The notes beneath the pieces were generated by a model, which saw nothing but the letters and a program-made list of their open reading frames with translations, ran no database searches and was not told the origin of the DNA. A program made the position numbers and the translations under genes. Of a stretch of 15,240 bases of DNA, positions 1-7,474 are shown piece by piece; position 1 is the stretch's first letter, and each line of letters starts with the position of its first letter. This DNA is from LMUY01 sp964245495 (lineage in GTDB: Bacteria; Pseudomonadota; Alphaproteobacteria; Acetobacterales; Acetobacteraceae), in assembly GCA_964245495.1 (NCBI GenBank), contig CAXTNC010000071.1, forward strand, positions 1-15,240, read 5' to 3'.

Positions 1-2
1 AT

Positions 3-536
3 CCGCGCGTCCGCAAAATGGAACAGGACCTCGACGCTCTTACCCACTTCGTCGGGCAGATCACCGACCTCGGCCGGCTGGAAGGAGCCGACCGAGCGAC
101 GTTCCGGCCGATCGACCTCGCCGCGCTCAGCCGTGCTGTCGTCAGCGACGTCGCGCCATGGGTCTACGACCACAAGGACACGATCGCCTTCGAGGATGCC
201 GGTGCCGCTCTGGTGGAAGGCCATCCCTCGCTGATCGAGAATGCCGTCCGAAACCTGATCGAGAACGCCATCCGGCACACGCCCGGGCGGACCGGCATCG
301 AGGTGACGGCCGGTCCGGGCCCACGCGTGTCGGTGAGCGATGACGCCGGCCTGCTCTACCAGGAGCCTGACCCAGGTGTCCCGGGCGACGGTCGATCGGA
401 CCCGTCCGGCATCGGGCTAGAGATCGTCCGGCGCATCATGAAATTGCATCGCGGGACGCTGGAGATGTCGGTCGAGCGCGGGAGACGTACCACGATGGAA
501 CTCGCCTTCACGACCGACGCGGATCGGGATGGCTGA
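3..536 (+). CDS. Sensor histidine kinase, C-terminal part (5' end cut by window)
   Basis: The reading frame is open to the window edge, so this is the 3' part of a longer gene. Residue numbers count from the first ATG, at 18. The segment is the end of a dimerisation/HisKA helix followed by a GHKL ATPase domain. The N box is seen as NLIENAIRHTP (79-89) and the G2 box as SGIGLEIVRRI (130-140). The phospho-accepting His would lie upstream of the window. The G1 box is degenerate: D109-A-G111 is followed by Leu-Leu instead of the usual G-[IL], and the segment between G1 and G2 is short. Family knowledge: such kinases autophosphorylate and pass phosphate to a response regulator, usually encoded next door, here presumably upstream. 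The gene converges on mbfA with 136 bp between the stops. Ligand and partner are unknown. Confidence 0.85.
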   Translation, partial: PRVRKMEQDLDALTHFVGQITDLGRLEGADRATFRPIDLAALSRAVVSDVAPWVYDHKDTIAFEDAGAALVEGHPSLIENAVRNLIENAIRHTPGRTGIEVTAGPGPRVSVSDDAGLLYQEPDPGVPGDGRSDPSGIGLEIVRRIMKLHRGTLEMSVERGRRTTMELAFTTDADRDG

Positions 537-672
537 GCGGGCCAGGGGTACGTCGCATTCATCGTTCGGCCGACAAAGACCGTACTGCCCGAAGGGGCCG
601 ACAGCGAACGGCGTCAGGACGAAGTTCGTGCACCAGCGACAGACGAGCCATACCGCCGCCCGCCCGATCGCC

Positions 673-1629
673 TCACGCGTTGCCGATGAGGATGCCTGTC
701 GCCAGCACCAAGCCGCCACCCAGCATGACCTTGGCCGCGGCGGATACGGGCGGCGTGTCCATGTACTTCCACTGGATCCACGCGATGGTCAGCAGCTCGA
801 ACAGCACCACCACACCGGCGACGATCGTCGCCGTCCAGAAGTCCGGGATCAAATACGGCAGCGTATGGCCGATGCCGCCAGCGATGGTCATCAGCCCGCA
901 CACCAGCCCGCGCAGGTATGGCGTGCCGCGCCCGGACAGCTTGCCGTCATCGGCCAGCGCTTCGGCAAACCCCATCGAGATGCCGGCGCCGATCGAGGCC
1001 GCCAGGCCCACCAGGAAGGTGTTCCAGGTCGAGTGGGTGGCGAAGGCGGCGGCGAACACCGGGGCCAGGGTGGACACGCTGCCGTCCATCAGCCCGACCA
1101 GGCCCGGCTGCACGATCTGCAGCACGAAGCGGCGGCGGGCGTCGCCGTCCTCGCGCTCGCGCACGTCGCCGGGCAGGTGCTTGGCCTCGATGGCGCCGGC
1201 GGTGTGCTCGTGCGCGGCCTCCGCGGCGGCCAGGTCGCCCAGCAGGCGGCGCACGGCGGTGTCGGTCGCGCGGCCGGCGGCGCGGGTGTAGAACTGCGCG
1301 GCGTCGTTCTCCATCTGCCGCGCGTGGCGGCGCACCGCCTCCACCCCCAGCGGACGAACCTGCCACACCGGGCGGCGGGAAGTCAGGCCGCGCACGTCCT
1401 CGCGCCGGATCAGCGGGATGTGGGTGCCGAAGCGCTCGGCGTAGGTGTCGATCAGGGCGCGGCGGTGGCCGTCCTCCTCCTGCGCCATGTCAGTGAACAC
1501 GCGGGCGGTGTCCGGGAACTGCTCCCGGATGCCCTCGGCGAAGTCCTTGTAGACCCGGCCATCCTCCTCCTCGTTGCTGATCGCCAAGGCGAGGATTTCA
1601 CGTTCGGTCAGGGATTCGAAAGGTCGCAT
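673..1629 (-). CDS. mbfA: Membrane-bound ferritin MbfA (rubrerythrin-like domain fused to VIT1/CCC1 iron transporter)
   Basis: The 318-residue protein has two parts. Residues 1-150 are a ferritin-like four-helix domain with the expected metal ligands: E20-E22, EEDGH (51-55), E107 and E137/H140. Residues about 165-318 are a VIT1/CCC1-type membrane domain with the typical segment GLMDGSVSTLAPVFAAAF (179-196), a glycine-rich stretch GAGISMGFAEAL, and further hydrophobic segments to the C-terminus. This fusion is the hallmark of MbfA. In Bradyrhizobium and Agrobacterium, MbfA sits in the inner membrane, exports iron, protects against iron and peroxide, and is repressed through Irr. The ATG at 1627-1629 has a poor Shine-Dalgarno. 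It lies 84 bp after purH on the same strand, and two copies of GTATAGATCA lie in or at the edge of that gap. I see no clear Irr ICE box, so regulation here is unknown. Confidence 0.93.
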   Translation of the reverse strand: MRPFESLTEREILALAISNEEEDGRVYKDFAEGIREQFPDTARVFTDMAQEEDGHRRALIDTYAERFGTHIPLIRREDVRGLTSRRPVWQVRPLGVEAVRRHARQMENDAAQFYTRAAGRATDTAVRRLLGDLAAAEAAHEHTAGAIEAKHLPGDVREREDGDARRRFVLQIVQPGLVGLMDGSVSTLAPVFAAAFATHSTWNTFLVGLAASIGAGISMGFAEALADDGKLSGRGTPYLRGLVCGLMTIAGGIGHTLPYLIPDFWTATIVAGVVVLFELLTIAWIQWKYMDTPPVSAAAKVMLGGGLVLATGILIGNA

Positions 1630-1653
1630 GAGCGCAGAATGGGGGCACCCGCT

Positions 1654-1716
1654 GTATAGATCAAGTCTCTTGCCGAGAGTTGCGAACGCCTCTCAGTCAC
1701 CCGGCAGTATAGATCA
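1654..1716. repeat. Pair of identical 10-bp direct repeats (GTATAGATCA) between purH and mbfA
   Basis: GTATAGATCA occurs at 1654-1663 and again at 1707-1716, 53 bp apart start to start, about five helical turns. On the coding (minus) strand it reads TGATCTATAC. The upstream copy overlaps the purH TGA stop (1714-1716); the other lies 25 bp before the mbfA start. In a very GC-rich neighbourhood these AT-rich motifs stand out. They could be a regulator-binding pair, or two -10 elements (TATACT and TATACA on the minus strand). Neither has a convincing -35. Function is inferred only from position. Confidence 0.45.
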
Positions 1717-3267
1717 GTGCCGGAAATGCCGCATCCCGGTGAACACCATGGCGATCCCCGCCGCATCCGCCGCCGCGACCACCTCCGCGTCCCGCACGGA
1801 GCCGCCGGGCTGCGCCACTGCCGTCGCTCCGGCCGCCGCCGCCGCTTCCAGCCCGTCGGCGAACGGGAAGAACGCGTCCGAGGCGGCGACGCTGCCCTCC
1901 GTCAGCCGCCCGGGCAGCCCGGCAGCCCGGCTGGCGGCCTCGCCCTTCCAGGCGGCGATGCGGGCGGAATCCACCCGGCTCATCTGCCCGGCGCCCACGC
2001 CCACCGTGGCCGCATCGCGCGCGTAAACGATCGCGTTGGACTTGACGTGCTTGCACACCCGGAAGGCGAACAGCAGGTCGGCGCGCTCGGCCTCGGTGGG
2101 GGCGCGGCGGGTGACGACCTGCAACTCCGCTGCCCGCCCGGCGTCGCGCGTTTGCGCCAGCCAGCCGCCGGCCACGCTGCGCAGCTGCATGCCCGGCGCT
2201 GCCGGGTCGGGCAGGCTGCCGGTCAGCAGCACGCGCAGGGTCTTCTTGCGGGCCAGGATGGCCAGCGCGTCCGCGTCCGCGTCCGGCGCCACGATCACCT
2301 CGCTGAAGATGGCGGCGATGCGCTCGGCGGCGGCGGCGTCCAGCGTGCGGTTCACGGCCACGATGCCGCCGAAGGCGGAAACCGGGTCGCAGCGCAGCGC
2401 CAGCTCCCACGCGGCGGCCAGGTTGGAAGCCGAGGCGACGCCGCACGGGTTGGCGTGCTTGACGATGACGACCGTGGGTTCAGCGAACTCGGCGGCGCAT
2501 TCCAGCGCGGCATCCGTGTCGTTGAGGTTGTTGTAGGACAGCTCCTTGCCCTGCACCTGCCGCGCCGTGGCCACGCCGGGGCGGGACCCAACGGCGTAGA
2601 AGGCGGCGCGCTGGTGCGGGTTCTCGCCGTAGCGCAGCGTCTGCCGCAGCGTGCCGGACACGGTGAGGCGGGCGGGGAACTCGTCGCCCTGCTGCTCCGC
2701 GAACCAGGCGGCGACCGTGGCGTCGTAGGCTGCGGTGCGGGCGTAGGCGGCGGCGGCATAGGCCCGGCGCTGCGCCAGGGTGGTGCCGGGCAGCCCGGCC
2801 AGGAACGCCGGGTACTGCGCCGGGTCGGTCAGCACCGCCACGTCCGCGTGGTTCTTGGCGGCGGCGCGGACCAGCGCAGGCCCACCGATGTCGATCTGCT
2901 CCACGCACTCGGCCGGCGCTGCGCCGGACGCGACGGTGGCCTCGAACGGGTACAGGTTGCACACCAGCAGGTCGATCGGCGCGATGTTGTGGGCAGCCAT
3001 CTGCGCCGCGTGCTCCGGCAGCTCCCGCCGCCCGAGCAGCCCGCCATGGATCTGCGGCGTCAGCGTCTTCACCCGGCCGTCCAGGATTTCCGGGAACCCG
3101 GTGTGGTCCGACACCTCCGTCACCGCCAGCCCGGCCGCGCGCAGGGCCGCCGCGGAGCCGCCGGTGGAGATGAGCTGCGCGCCCTGCGCCAGCAGCGCCC
3201 GCGCCAGCTCCGTCAGCCCCTGCTTGTCGGACACGGAGATGAGGGCGCGGGCGATGGATGCTGTCAT
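1714..3267 (-). CDS. purH: Bifunctional AICAR formyltransferase / IMP cyclohydrolase
   Basis: The 517 residues match the usual full length of PurH. It catalyses the last two steps of purine synthesis: formylation of AICAR with 10-formyl-THF, then ring closure to IMP, in the cytoplasm. The N-terminal MGS-like cyclohydrolase domain shows ALISVSDKQGL (8-18), STGGSAAAL and DGRVKTLTPQIHGGLLGRR (63-81). The transformylase domain shows LRYGENPHQRAAFY (211-224), GKELSYNNLND (240-250) and the catalytic K270-H271 in VKHANPCG. The C-terminus (MVFTGMRHFRH) is the canonical PurH ending, so the gene is intact. The ATG at 3265-3267 gives a standard N-terminus but has a weak ribosome-binding site. It starts 15 bp after the glycosyltransferase stop, so translation may be coupled within the egtB-egtD-glycosyltransferase-purH run. 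Confidence 0.98.
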   Translation of the reverse strand: MTASIARALISVSDKQGLTELARALLAQGAQLISTGGSAAALRAAGLAVTEVSDHTGFPEILDGRVKTLTPQIHGGLLGRRELPEHAAQMAAHNIAPIDLLVCNLYPFEATVASGAAPAECVEQIDIGGPALVRAAAKNHADVAVLTDPAQYPAFLAGLPGTTLAQRRAYAAAAYARTAAYDATVAAWFAEQQGDEFPARLTVSGTLRQTLRYGENPHQRAAFYAVGSRPGVATARQVQGKELSYNNLNDTDAALECAAEFAEPTVVIVKHANPCGVASASNLAAAWELALRCDPVSAFGGIVAVNRTLDAAAAERIAAIFSEVIVAPDADADALAILARKKTLRVLLTGSLPDPAAPGMQLRSVAGGWLAQTRDAGRAAELQVVTRRAPTEAERADLLFAFRVCKHVKSNAIVYARDAATVGVGAGQMSRVDSARIAAWKGEAASRAAGLPGRLTEGSVAASDAFFPFADGLEAAAAAGATAVAQPGGSVRDAEVVAAADAAGIAMVFTGMRHFRH

Positions 3268-3282
3268 GCCGGGCGGATAGCC

Positions 3283-4389
3283 CTACAGGCCGAGCAGGTC
3301 CAGCGTGCGTCCGACGACGGCCGCCTCCTGATAACGCGCCAAGGCGCGGACCCGGCCGGCCTCGCCCATGGCGGCGCGGGCCGCCGGGTCCGCCGCCAGC
3401 CGGTTCAGCGCCGCGGCCAAGGGGGCGACGGTGGCGGGCGGCACCAGCAGCCCGGTGATGCCGTCCGCCACCTGCTCGCGCGGGCCGCGGATGGCGGTGG
3501 CCACCACGGGCAACCCCGTCAGCATGGCCTCGATCACCGACATCGGCAGCCCCTCGAAATGGCTGGGCAGCACGAAGATGTCCGACGCCGCCAGGATCGC
3601 CGCCACGTCGGTGCGGTAGCCCAGCCGCCGCACCCGCCCCGTGGCCTCCGCAGCGGCGAAGGCGGGGCCGAGGTCCGCGCCGCGGTCGGTGGGCAGGCGC
3701 TCGCCTACCACCCACAGCTCCGCACGGGGCACGCTGGCCATGGCGGCGAGCAGCTCNNNNNNNNNNCCCTTGTGGCGCACCAGGCGGGAGACGGCGGTGA
3801 TCACCACGCGGCCCTCCGGCACGCCCAGCTCGGCGCGGATGCGGGCGCGGGCGCCAGGGGCCGGGCGGAACAGCGCCGGGTCCCGCCCGTTGCCGACGGC
3901 GGCGGCGCGGCGCGCGATGCGGAGGCGGCGCGCATCAGCGGCCTCCTCCTCCGAAACGGTGAGGAACACGTCCGTCAGCCGCCCCGCCGCCCATTCCATG
4001 ACAAAGGAGGCGAGCCGGCGCGGCCACGGGCCGGGCTGGTTGAACAGGAAGCCGTGGCAGGTGTAGGCGACCCGCGGCACCCCGGCGGCGCGGGCCGCCA
4101 GACGGGCGAGGAAGCCGCTGATCGGCATGTGGCCGTGCACCAGGTCCGGCCGTTCCCGCCGCAGCAGCGCCACCAGCGCCAGGAAGGCGCGCAGCTGCGC
4201 CACGGGCGAAACCCGGCGCACGAATGGCGCCACCACCACCCGGAACCCTTCCGCCCGCACGTCCGCCAGCAAGGGGCCGTCCGCCGCCACCGCCACCGCC
4301 TCGTGCCCCCGGGCGCGGATGCCGCGCAGGAGGGGAAGCAGGAAGTGGCGCAAGGAGAAGTCGACGTTGATGACTTCGACGACCTTCAC
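3283..4389 (-). CDS. GT4-family glycosyltransferase (contains a 10-N assembly gap)
   Basis: The protein has about 368 residues and a GT-B fold. The N-terminal acceptor domain (1 to about 175) begins MKVVEVINVDFSLRHFLLPL and contains DLVHGHMPISGFLARLAAR, typical of the GT4-like N-terminal domain. The C-terminal nucleotide-sugar domain has VSRLVRHK (200-207) and the E-x7-E motif at E279 and E287 within FEGLPMSVIEAM. No signal peptide is seen, so it is probably a cytoplasmic or membrane-associated enzyme using an NDP-sugar. The start is GTG (4387-4389), 18 bp after egtD, with no strong Shine-Dalgarno; 15 bp separate its stop from purH. Ten N's interrupt the conserved K-G-x-x-E-L-L region; the frame is kept, but the true length there is uncertain. 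The acceptor is unknown: polysaccharide or lipid glycosylation is the default expectation for GT4. Confidence 0.9.
   Translation of the reverse strand: MKVVEVINVDFSLRHFLLPLLRGIRARGHEAVAVAADGPLLADVRAEGFRVVVAPFVRRVSPVAQLRAFLALVALLRRERPDLVHGHMPISGFLARLAARAAGVPRVAYTCHGFLFNQPGPWPRRLASFVMEWAAGRLTDVFLTVSEEEAADARRLRIARRAAAVGNGRDPALFRPAPGARARIRAELGVPEGRVVITAVSRLVRHKXXXXELLAAMASVPRAELWVVGERLPTDRGADLGPAFAAAEATGRVRRLGYRTDVAAILAASDIFVLPSHFEGLPMSVIEAMLTGLPVVATAIRGPREQVADGITGLLVPPATVAPLAAALNRLAADPAARAAMGEAGRVRALARYQEAAVVGRTLDLLGL
3757..3766. other. Assembly gap (10 N) inside the glycosyltransferase gene
   Basis: Ten N's fall in codons 208-211 of the minus-strand glycosyltransferase. Codon 208 reads GGN and so must be glycine, giving K-G-x-x-x-E-L-L. 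The flanking sequence stays in the same frame. Confidence 0.99.
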
Positions 4390-4407
4390 GCAGGGTGCTG
4401 CCCCGGC

Positions 4408-5343
4408 CTAGCCGCCCGACGCCAGCAGGTGGAGCGAGAACAGCTGCGCATCGTCCATCCAGATCCGCCGCGAGTCCCATCCAGCAGCGGCGGCCAGCGC
4501 CGTGAAGCCCTCGACCGTGTGCTTGTAGCTGTTCTCGGTGTGGATCGTCTCGCCCGGCGCGAACGCGATGACGGCGCCTGCCAGGTGCACCGTCTGGGCG
4601 CGGGCGCTGCGCAGGTGCATCTCGATCCGCCCGGCCGCCTCGTTCCACACCGCGCCGTGGGTGAAGGAGGCCACGTCGAAGTCAGTGCCCGCGATGCGGT
4701 TCACATGGGTGAGCAGGTTGCGGTTGAACGCCGCGGTCACGCCCTGGGCGTCGTCATAGGCCGGCAGCAGGATGTCCGGGCTTTTGCGCAAGTCCACGCC
4801 CACCAGGAACAGCGCCCCCGGCCCCAGCGTATCCGCCGCCTGGCGCAGGAAGGCGGTGGCGGCCGCCGGGTCCAGGTTGCCGATGGTGGAACCGGGGAAA
4901 AAGCCGAACACGGGGCGGCCCTGCACGGCGGCGGGCAAGGCGAGCGGACCCAGGAAATCCGCCGCCACCGGATGCACGCTGAGGCTGGGCTGGCTTTGGG
5001 CGAGCCGGGCGGCCATGTCCTGCAAGGCGCTGGGCGCGATGTCGATCGGCACGTAGGCCGACGCGCCCACCGCGTCGATCAGCGCCATCGCCTTGCCCTC
5101 GTCGCTGGCGCCATACTCCACCAGGGCGCAGCCGGGCCGGCGCGGCAGCTCGGGCGCCACCCGGGCCAGCAGCGCCAGCTCCGTGCGGGTGACGTAGTAC
5201 TCCGGCAGCCGGGTGATTTCGCCGAATAGGCGGCAGCCCTCGGCGTCGTAGAACAGCCTGGCTGGCAGCGTCTTTTGCGGCTGCCGCAGCCCGGCCAGGA
5301 TTTCCTGCACCAGCGGCGAGGCGGCCTGCGACCCGTCCGGCAC
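4408..5343 (-). CDS. egtD: L-histidine N-alpha-methyltransferase (ergothioneine synthesis)
   Basis: The 311-residue length is close to that of known EgtD proteins (around 320). EgtD transfers three methyl groups from SAM to the alpha-amino group of histidine, giving hercynine, the first step of ergothioneine synthesis in the cytoplasm. Family signatures visible are ARLFYDAEGCRLFGEITRLP (28-47) with PEYYVTRTE (47-55), the SAM-binding segment LVEYGASDEGKAM (74-86), and GFFPGSTIGNLDP (147-159), which carries the conserved Asn of the histidine site. The C-terminal part has FAPGETIHTENSYKHT, also typical. The start is GTG (5341-5343), 3 bp after the egtB stop. An AAGGA lies 10 nt upstream inside the egtB end, which implies coupled translation. 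The neighbour egtB supplies the next step. No egtC- or egtE-like gene is in the window. Confidence 0.96.
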   Translation of the reverse strand: MPDGSQAASPLVQEILAGLRQPQKTLPARLFYDAEGCRLFGEITRLPEYYVTRTELALLARVAPELPRRPGCALVEYGASDEGKAMALIDAVGASAYVPIDIAPSALQDMAARLAQSQPSLSVHPVAADFLGPLALPAAVQGRPVFGFFPGSTIGNLDPAAATAFLRQAADTLGPGALFLVGVDLRKSPDILLPAYDDAQGVTAAFNRNLLTHVNRIAGTDFDVASFTHGAVWNEAAGRIEMHLRSARAQTVHLAGAVIAFAPGETIHTENSYKHTVEGFTALAAAAGWDSRRIWMDDAQLFSLHLLASGG

Positions 5344-5346
5344 CGC

Positions 5347-6522
5347 TCAGGCGTCCTTGGCCAGGCGCAGCCCGCTGAACTGCCAGCGGCGGTCCGGGTG
5401 GAAGAAGTTGCGGTAGCTGGCGCGGGCGTGGCCCGGCGGCGTCGCCACCGAGCTGCCGCGCAGCACCATCTGGTTGATCATGAACTTGCCGTTGTACTCG
5501 CCGATCGCGCCGGCCACGGGGCGGAAGCCGGGGTAGGGCAGGTAGGCGCTGTTGGTCCACTGCCACGCATGGCCATCGGCCTCCAGCAGGCCCGGATGGC
5601 GGCTGGCGGCCTCCCACTCGAACTCGGTCGGCAGGCGCGCGCCGGCCCAGCGGGCGAAGGCGTCCGCCTCGTACCAGCTGATGTGGCGCACGGGGGCATC
5701 CGGGTCGAGCGGCGCCTCACCGCCTGGGCCGAACTGACGCCACGCGCCGTCCTGCTGCCGCCAGTGCAACGGAGAATGCCATCCCTGTTCCCCGGCAGCA
5801 GTCCAGCCTTCGGACATCCACAGCGTTGGCGTGCGATATCCGCCATCAGTGATGAACTGCAGCCAAGCGGCGTTGCGCACCAGGCGGTTGGCGATCTGGA
5901 ACGGCGGCACGAAGGCGTGGTGGGCTGGGCCTTCATTGTCGAAGGCGAAGTCCGCCCCGGCGTGGCCGATCGGGGTCATGCCGCCGCCAAAGGCCAGGAA
6001 GGCATCTGCGGCGGCGGACGGCGCGGGGGTGCGCCAGGCTGAGTCCATGGCGGGGAGCAATGGGTTTTGACTCAGCCCGTGCAGCATGTCGGTCGTCAGC
6101 AACTCCTGATGCTGCTGCTCGTGCTGCAAGCCGAGGGCGAGCAGCGCGTCCAGCCCGAGGTTTTGCCCGATCAGCTGCTCCATCGCGGCGTCAACGTGCG
6201 CCCGGTAGGCGGTCACCTCATCAGCGGACGGCCGGGTGATCAAGCCGCGGGCGAAGCGCGGATGCCGAGCGCCGACGGCCTCGTAGTAGGAATTGAACAG
6301 GTAGCTGAACTCGCGGCTGAACGGCTGGTAGCCGTCCAGGTGGGGCAGCAGCACGAACTGCTCGAAGAACCAGGTGGTATGGGCACGGTGCCATTTGGCG
6401 GGGCTGGCATCCGGCATGGACTGGATGCACTGGTCTTCGGGCGTCAGGTGCCGGCACAACCGTTCGGTGTGGTGGCGGACGGCCCAGAAGGCGCCGATGG
6501 CCGACTTGTCGCTGAAACCCAT
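5347..6522 (-). CDS. egtB: Ergothioneine biosynthesis sulfoxide synthase EgtB
   Basis: The preferred start is the ATG at 6520-6522, because GAGGAA lies 7 nt upstream; an in-frame ATG at 6597 lacks a ribosome site. This gives 391 residues. EgtB is a non-haem Fe(II) enzyme that joins hercynine to a cysteine-type thiol with O2, forming the sulfoxide precursor of ergothioneine. The N-terminal DinB_2 domain has WHRAHTTWFFEQF (44-56) and QHEQQHQE (133-140). H48, H134 and H138 fit the three-His iron site known from mycobacterial EgtB. The C-terminal FGE-sulfatase domain has RLPTEFEWEAA, then WQWTNSAYLPYPGF and GEYNGKFMINQMVLRG, characteristic of EgtB. It is the first gene of the tight egtB-egtD-glycosyltransferase-purH run. 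The promoter should lie in 6523-6701, but I cannot pick one out. Whether it uses cysteine or gamma-glutamylcysteine cannot be read by eye. Confidence 0.96.
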   Translation of the reverse strand: MGFSDKSAIGAFWAVRHHTERLCRHLTPEDQCIQSMPDASPAKWHRAHTTWFFEQFVLLPHLDGYQPFSREFSYLFNSYYEAVGARHPRFARGLITRPSADEVTAYRAHVDAAMEQLIGQNLGLDALLALGLQHEQQHQELLTTDMLHGLSQNPLLPAMDSAWRTPAPSAAADAFLAFGGGMTPIGHAGADFAFDNEGPAHHAFVPPFQIANRLVRNAAWLQFITDGGYRTPTLWMSEGWTAAGEQGWHSPLHWRQQDGAWRQFGPGGEAPLDPDAPVRHISWYEADAFARWAGARLPTEFEWEAASRHPGLLEADGHAWQWTNSAYLPYPGFRPVAGAIGEYNGKFMINQMVLRGSSVATPPGHARASYRNFFHPDRRWQFSGLRLAKDA

Positions 6523-6645
6523 GCGTCGTTCCTCGGAGCTGAGCCGCCTGGCTGGCATTGGCAGGCAAGGTTGCCAGGCTGGCGCGTCCGGAGCCATGCC
6601 ACATCCCGGGCAGCAAGGCTAATCTTCGGCCAGAAAGCAGGCCGC

Positions 6646-6670
6646 CTCCGCCGGCATGGGCCGGACGGAG
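6646..6670 (-). terminator. Hairpin downstream of the first PEP-CTERM gene, possible terminator
   Basis: CTCCGCCGGC (6646-6655) pairs with GCCGG (6660-6664) and CGGAG (6666-6670), a 10-bp stem with a one-base bulge and a 4-nt loop. It lies about 31 bp past the TAG stop of the minus-strand gene. There is no proper U-run, so it is a weak intrinsic-terminator candidate. Confidence 0.4.
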
Positions 6671-6701
6671 ACGTCAGGCGGGTTTCAGCGGCCGTAAGAG
6701 C

Positions 6702-7397
6702 CTAGCCGCGGCCGCGGCGGTGCTGCACGAAGCCCAGGCCGAGCAGGCCCAGCCCGAACAGGGCCAGGGTCGCAGGCTCCGGCACGGCGGTGCCGCTGCT
6801 GACGGCCGCCGCGAACTCGAACGCCTGCTGGGTCGAAGTCGCCACGATGCTGGTGAAGGGACCCAGGTCGGAGATGGTGACGAACGCAGGCGTCGTGCCG
6901 TTGGCCTGGAAGCCGCCGCCGATCGCCGCCGCGACGGCCGCGCCCCCGATGGTGACGTTGCCTGTCACGGTCGAGCCGTCAAGCGTTTCCAGGTTCAGCC
7001 CGTTGTAGGTGTCAACCGTGCCCCAGAGCAGGCTGAAGGAGGATTGCGGGCTGGCATAGGAAAGCGTGACGTTGTCGCTCGGCTCGGCGCTCAGATAGTT
7101 CGACAAGGACGAGCCGATGCTGGTGCCGGTGAACGGCGAGGTCGAGGTGTTGGGGATGGAGCCTGCGTAAACGCCGGCTTGCGGCGAGGCGGCATCCGGC
7201 GAGAAGCTGACCACGGTGCCGTCGGACGCGGTGAACGTCGCGCTGGATTGGAACCCGGCCGTGGTGGCCGTTCCGTAGTCTACCAGCGTGAAGGGCGAGG
7301 TCGTGGCGCCCGTGGCATCGCTGGCGGTGATCTGGTAGGCCCGCGCGGAGGTTGCGGTTGCAAGCAGGGCGGCGGCGAGGAGAAGCGAGTTCTTCAT
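6702..7397 (-). CDS. PEP-CTERM sorting-domain surface protein, copy 1
   Basis: The preferred start is ATG 7395-7397, with AGAGG 5 nt upstream; an ATG five codons earlier lacks a ribosome site. This gives 231 residues. A signal peptide (MKNSLLLAAALLATATSARA, cut near residue 20) is followed by a Ser/Thr/Gly/Ala-rich beta-type body. The end is VPEPATLAL (from 205), a hydrophobic glycine-rich segment and a basic tail HRRGRG, the tripartite PEP-CTERM signal. Family knowledge: an exosortase in the inner membrane processes such proteins for export to the surface or biofilm matrix, often alongside exopolysaccharide. No exosortase is in the window. The body segment FSLLWGTVDTYNGLNL resembles the Npun_F0296-type exosortase-dependent proteins, from memory only. 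It is a close paralog of the next gene upstream. The function of the mature protein is unknown. Confidence 0.93.
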   Translation of the reverse strand: MKNSLLLAAALLATATSARAYQITASDATGATTSPFTLVDYGTATTAGFQSSATFTASDGTVVSFSPDAASPQAGVYAGSIPNTSTSPFTGTSIGSSLSNYLSAEPSDNVTLSYASPQSSFSLLWGTVDTYNGLNLETLDGSTVTGNVTIGGAAVAAAIGGGFQANGTTPAFVTISDLGPFTSIVATSTQQAFEFAAAVSSGTAVPEPATLALFGLGLLGLGFVQHRRGRG

Positions 7398-7474
7398 GTC
7401 TGCCTCTGTCATCTGGGTGGCCCGTCATGGTGACAAGCTCCGATGATGAAGGCTATGCAAGGCGCGGGCCAGAG

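Noticed and set aside
417..719. Minus-strand frame of 100 codons containing a peptide-like stretch (GQYGLCRPNDECDVPLA) between the kinase gene and mbfA
   Set aside because: It overlaps the kinase antisense and lacks a start with a ribosome site. It may reflect a small intergenic repeat, but I cannot support a gene.
529..1659. Long plus-strand open frame of 376 codons
   Set aside because: It is the complement of mbfA. The protein is Gln/His/Arg/Gly-rich with no family features, as expected for the shadow of a GC-rich gene.
1717..5229. Plus-strand open frame of 1170 codons
   Set aside because: It runs opposite purH, the glycosyltransferase and egtD, which are all unmistakable. Its size is due to high GC content, not coding.
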